NCBI RefSeq assembly: GCF_030381805.1
Contig: NZ_JAUDRH010000018.1
Location: 146,333-210,332 of the forward strand
Source: Chlorogloeopsis sp. ULAP01
Lineage (GTDB): Bacteria; Cyanobacteriota; Cyanobacteriia; Cyanobacteriales; Nostocaceae
Length of the DNA stretch: 64,000 nt
Direction: 5' to 3'
In this document: positions 60,561 through 64,000 of the stretch, in pieces
Layout: each line of letters opens with the position of its first letter
How positions within the stretch are numbered: the stretch's first letter is position 1
Program-made: the position numbers and the translations under genes
The notes under the pieces: generated by a model
What the model saw: the letters and a program-made list of their open reading frames with translations, nothing else
What the model was told of the DNA's origin: nothing
The model's database searches: none

Positions 60561-61958
60561 ATGCTTGCACATAAACTGCCTAACGGCCCTCAAAGTCATC
60601 CTTGGGTACAGACATATCAGTGGATGAGTAGCCCGTTGGAATATATGGAAGACTGTGCAAAACGCTACGGCGATATCTTCACTCTTAGGATCGGCCCAGT
60701 TTTTACTCCTCAAGTGTTTATTAGCAATCCTCAAGCGATTCAACAGATTTTTACCACTGATCCAAAACAGTTGGACTCCGGTGAATCAGCAGGTATTAAA
60801 TCGCCTCTATTGGGACAACAATCTCTATTGACATTAGAAGGAAAACCTCACCAACGGCAAAGAAAGCTTTTAACTCCTCCTTTACATGGAGAACGGATGT
60901 TAGCTTATGGTGAACTGATTCGTGAGATCACATTGCAAGTAAGCGATTGCTCTCCAGTTGGAGAACAATTTTCAGTTCTGCCATCTATGCAAACAATATC
61001 CTTCCAGGTAATTTTAAAAGCAGTATTTGGTCTAGAGGAAGGGCCGCGTTACGAAAAACTGAGACAAAGGTTGATTGCCATACTCAATCCCAAAGCGCCT
61101 CTGTTGACAGCACTCATGTTTCTTTTCCCGATACTGCGTAAGGATTTTGGACGGTGGAGTCCTTGGGGAATCTTTATGCACAAAATCCAGCAACTTGACG
61201 AACTCATCTATGCCGAGATTCAAGAACGCAAAGAGCAACCCGATCCATCTCGAACTGATATTCTGTCTTTAATGATGGCGGCGAGGGACGAACAAGGGCA
61301 GCCAATGACAGATGTAGAGTTACGCGATGAGTTAATTACTTTATTAGTAGCAGGTCATGAAACAACAGCAAGTTCTTTAGCATGGGCGCTCTACTGGATT
61401 CACCATCTTCCTGATGTGCGCGAGAAACTGTTGCAAGAACTAGATGGACTAGGTACTAATCCCGATCCAAACATGATTTTGCGATCGCCCTATTTAAATG
61501 CTGTCTGCTGTGAAACACTGCGCCTATATCCAGTGGTGATGCTGGCATTAAATAGATTGGTAAAATCACCGCTAGAAATTATGGGCTACGAGTTGGAGCC
61601 TGGTACTTTAGTGATTCCCTGTATTTATTTAACTCATCATCGAGAAGATTTGTATCCCGAATCCAAGCTGTTTAAGCCAGGGCGTTTTCTAGAACGTCAA
61701 TTTGCTCCCTATGAGTATTTACCATTTGGTGGTGGTAACCGTCGCTGTATAGGTATGGCATTTGCTTTGTTTGAAATGAAAATGGTTCTGGCTACGCTGT
61801 TGTCTCGCTGGCAGATGGAATTAGCTGATAGTAAACCAGTACAGGCAGTACGTAATGGCGCTCTATTTAGACCTAGTGGTGGTGTCAGGATGGTGGTGAA
61901 GGGGAGGCGTGTATACCAAGAGCAACCCTCCGAATCTGTGAGTAGTTCAATTAAGTGA
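60561..61958 (+). CDS. cytochrome P450, CYP110-like
   Basis: 465-aa haem monooxygenase. The I-helix is LLVAGHETTASSLAW (AGHETT at 264-269), the ExxR motif is ETLRLYP (Glu318-Arg321), and the haem-binding loop FGGGNRRCIGMAFALFEMK puts the thiolate at Cys396. The N terminus starts LPNGPQSHPWVQTYQWMSSP, typical of cyanobacterial CYP110, with no membrane anchor. CYP110 members hydroxylate fatty acids, alkanes or terpenoids. AGGAG is 8 nt before ATG 60561. Redox partner genes are not nearby. Confidence 0.95.
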   Translation: MLAHKLPNGPQSHPWVQTYQWMSSPLEYMEDCAKRYGDIFTLRIGPVFTPQVFISNPQAIQQIFTTDPKQLDSGESAGIKSPLLGQQSLLTLEGKPHQRQRKLLTPPLHGERMLAYGELIREITLQVSDCSPVGEQFSVLPSMQTISFQVILKAVFGLEEGPRYEKLRQRLIAILNPKAPLLTALMFLFPILRKDFGRWSPWGIFMHKIQQLDELIYAEIQERKEQPDPSRTDILSLMMAARDEQGQPMTDVELRDELITLLVAGHETTASSLAWALYWIHHLPDVREKLLQELDGLGTNPDPNMILRSPYLNAVCCETLRLYPVVMLALNRLVKSPLEIMGYELEPGTLVIPCIYLTHHREDLYPESKLFKPGRFLERQFAPYEYLPFGGGNRRCIGMAFALFEMKMVLATLLSRWQMELADSKPVQAVRNGALFRPSGGVRMVVKGRRVYQEQPSESVSSSIK

Positions 61959-62019
61959 TTCAGGGTGGGTTATAAAAACAATCGGTAACGAAGATTGTAA
62001 GTAAAACCAATTTTTAAGA

Positions 62020-63336
62020 TTAGGATATGCAGGCTTTTTGTATAGTATCCATCACAGAATCTGCAAACTGCTTTGCTGTCTTGACACTTACTAAAGGAAT
62101 GACATAAGCAAAAGTACAAAATAGGTGTTCGTGAAAAGTTACTACTCCTAACCAAAAACAAGTGCCAACTATATGCTGTCCCGTAGCAAAATATAGTTCT
62201 TTTAATTTAAAAGAACCATATTTTTCTGGTAAGTTAAATTGTCCTCTATTTGAAATATGTGTAGTTGTGCTTCTTCCCATATTATGAACTGAAGCTTTGT
62301 TGAGAAAATCTTTATTAAATTTCCGAAAATTATCTGCATTTGAAACTTGAAAAAGCGGTAATTTACTATTAGTAGATTGGTTAATTTTTAGCTTGCATTC
62401 TCGTGCTAAATCCCAAAAATGGGTATCTTTTTCTAAACAGTGAATTTCTTCTATTCCAGAAATAAAGCAACCAATGTGTTTATCCATCACTTCAGGTTGA
62501 CAAAATTTTCGTAAATTTACATTTGAGCCACAAGATAATTTTATATTTTTGATATTGCCATAACGAAAGACAATTTTTGCCGTTTCCAATAACATAGCAG
62601 CGCAAAGTGCACCATGTACTGTTGTTTTCTCTTGTTTGCAGCGTTCTTTCAATAAAACAGTTATATCTTTCCTTAAAATTTTGGTGACAAGACAGGTACG
62701 ACGCTGGCTTGGAGATGCTTCTTCTTCAATGATTAACTTTGGTGAATGATTTTCTCGATGAGATTTTTCTTGAGCTTCTTCTGCTTGGTTGTGACTGGGA
62801 AGATTGTTAGCAAGCATCTTTTCAAGTGGAAGAAGAAGTTCCATAGTTACTACTGTATCTATATCTTCTCCATCAGTAATTTGTTGACAATAAGACAATA
62901 AGTCATCGAAAAAACGCATACATGACATTCCATCAGTAACAGCATGATGAAACGTTGCAATAATTTCGCTAGTGCCATTACTGGTAGAAGAAGGAAGAAA
63001 AGTTACCCGACAAAGAGGCTCCATACTCGCAGAGAATTTTTTGTGCAATTCGTCTTCAGCAATCTCAAGCCATTGATTCTCATCTTGTTTGTTTATAATA
63101 TGCAAAGGAATTTTAGACGTTCCTTCAGAATTAAAATAAGCACCATCTGAAGATTCAACAATGTGAACTTGAAGCATTGGATGACGCTTTTGTACTAAAT
63201 TCAAAGCCTGCTGGAGAATATCGGGTGTAAGTTGTCCTTCGATCCGGGCAACATTTACATCAATCATGGAGCCTAAATCATTGAGAATTTTAAACAGATT
63301 CTCGACTAGACCAAGTTTTCTATTTAGAGAGTTCAT
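62020..63336 (-). CDS. condensation-domain-like acyltransferase (PapA/AATase type)
   Basis: 438 aa of the chloramphenicol-acetyltransferase/condensation superfamily. The catalytic HHxxxDG is HHAVTDG at 130-136, preceded by CRVTFLPSS. A second landmark, KLSCGSNVNLRKFCQPEV, corresponds to the solvent-channel DFGWG-like region only loosely. It is free-standing with no carrier or adenylation domain, so it resembles Pap-type or alcohol acyltransferases that esterify lipids or glycolipids. It lies next to a glycosyltransferase remnant on the same strand, suggesting a former glycolipid pathway. Confidence 0.82.
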   Translation of the reverse strand: MNSLNRKLGLVENLFKILNDLGSMIDVNVARIEGQLTPDILQQALNLVQKRHPMLQVHIVESSDGAYFNSEGTSKIPLHIINKQDENQWLEIAEDELHKKFSASMEPLCRVTFLPSSTSNGTSEIIATFHHAVTDGMSCMRFFDDLLSYCQQITDGEDIDTVVTMELLLPLEKMLANNLPSHNQAEEAQEKSHRENHSPKLIIEEEASPSQRRTCLVTKILRKDITVLLKERCKQEKTTVHGALCAAMLLETAKIVFRYGNIKNIKLSCGSNVNLRKFCQPEVMDKHIGCFISGIEEIHCLEKDTHFWDLARECKLKINQSTNSKLPLFQVSNADNFRKFNKDFLNKASVHNMGRSTTTHISNRGQFNLPEKYGSFKLKELYFATGQHIVGTCFWLGVVTFHEHLFCTFAYVIPLVSVKTAKQFADSVMDTIQKACIS

Positions 63337-63423
63337 AATTATTAAATTGGTAACTTTTTACCTACGCGATCGCAGCACAACTTCTTTTGTACCAATTCAA
63401 TCTATACGCGCTTAAGCAAGCAT

Positions 63424-63921
63424 TTAGGAATTGGTGTTAGCAAGTACAGAGTTTCCTGTAGACACAGCCTGCTCGATAATATCAGCAGCTCGACTAACCC
63501 CCCCGGCACGGCTAATAGCTGCTTGCAATCTCAGCGCATTTTGTTTGTAGGATGCTTGCGTCAGTACCCGTTTGACGGCTTCTCGCAACTTAGGGACATT
63601 TAAGCGAGCTACAGGTATAACCTCACCGACACCCGCCCACGCTATACGCGCTCCTATCCCTGGCTGATCGTTGGCAATTGGGATTGCAACCATTGGCACG
63701 CCATTACTCAAACATTCTAAAGTTGTATTCATGCCTGCGTGGGTAATGGTAAGAGCGGCTTTTTGAAGTAATTCCAGCTGGGGCGCATATTCTACAACTA
63801 AAGGTGAGCCGGGCAATGCTGGTAGGGATTCTGGGCTGGCTGAACCACCTAAAGAAATTACCAGCTGGGCATCTAATCCTACACAAGCCTCAGCAATATT
63901 ATGAAAAACTTTTATGGCTCT
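63424..63921 (-). pseudogene. C-terminal part of a UGT-like (MGT) glycosyltransferase, 5' end missing
   Basis: The frame reads from about 63921 to a TAA at 63426-63424. It holds LVISLGGSASPESLPALPGS, then VEYAPQLELLQKAALTITHAG and MNTTLECLSNGVPMVAIPIAND, the UDP-sugar donor-binding half of an MGT/zeaxanthin-glucosyltransferase-like enzyme. The frame is closed upstream by a TAG at about 63924, and the following AT-rich DNA does not resemble the missing acceptor half. Either the gene is truncated, or an insertion extends past the window edge. An internal ATG at 63816 could start a short product of doubtful function. Confidence 0.75.
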
Positions 63922-64000
63922 CCCAGACTAGATATGTTAAATTAACAACAGAAATACCAATTTAGTAAAACCCTTCTTCTAAAATTATGAAAGTTAGTTA

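Overview
The window comes from a filamentous, probably heterocyst-forming cyanobacterium (Nostocales-like). The sequence-level reasons are the very frequent GCGATCGC (HIP1) octamers, a photosystem II psbD gene, a complete beta-carboxysome operon (ccmK2-K1-L-M-N-O), NDH-1 CO2-uptake genes, atpB-atpC, a CYP110-type P450, a Mo-nitrogenase C-terminal-domain protein, PSRP-3/Ycf65, and abundant heptameric short repeats of the TAGTTAG / AACTACT type. I cannot name the species.

Layout. 1-650: gene debris and a GC-rich dispersed repeat. 650-5820: solo psbD (-), then UPF0367, an ECF-type ATPase, a NYN/YacP-like nuclease, tRNA-Asn, a class V aminotransferase and an acetyltransferase. 5870-6440: an ATPase remnant split by a 111-bp miniature element. 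6500-14200: SDR, alpha/beta hydrolase, Uma2, a large CPBP protease, Mo-nitro_C protein, cupin, creatininase and a free-standing RNase HI N-terminal domain. 14464-15855: ACT-malic enzyme (-). 15860-17240: a gene-poor repeat zone with a 467-bp element bounded by 23-bp inverted repeats. 17247-20477: a tight four-gene operon (31-aa membrane peptide, apocarotenoid oxygenase, Zn-type CDF transporter, membrane protein). 20800-30500: ChaB, HEAT plus acetyltransferase, NdbB-like quinone reductase, HAD, DUF4278, MoeA, HspA and several conserved unknowns.

30654-42384 is the carbon-concentrating supercluster. ndhF-ndhD-cupB runs leftward, ccmK2-K1-L-M-N-O runs rightward from a shared 0.6-kb intergenic region, and rbcR follows. 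NDH-1 CO2 uptake makes bicarbonate, the carboxysome shell and CcmM/CcmN scaffold package Rubisco and use it, and RbcR is the likely regulator.

43000-64000: a REC-GAF histidine kinase, a MuiA-like protein, an RCK-channel-RCK protein with an odd filter, a PEP-CTERM protein, atpB-atpC, an SPFH protein, a class A beta-lactamase-like hydrolase, a WD40 Ser/Thr kinase lacking the usual ATP-site lysine, PSRP-3, a HAD phosphatase, a P450, a condensation-type acyltransferase and a truncated glycosyltransferase.

Most unusual signals are: several families of miniature or palindromic elements, some sitting inside or against genes (ATPase remnant, WD40 kinase, ccmN 5' side, Uma2 remnant); the translationally coupled 31-aa peptide at the head of the apocarotenoid operon; and hairpin/operator-like structures near hspA, rbcR, ccmO and the NYN gene. 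I saw no CRISPR array, rRNA, intact transposase or prophage, and no clear previously undescribed multi-gene defence system.
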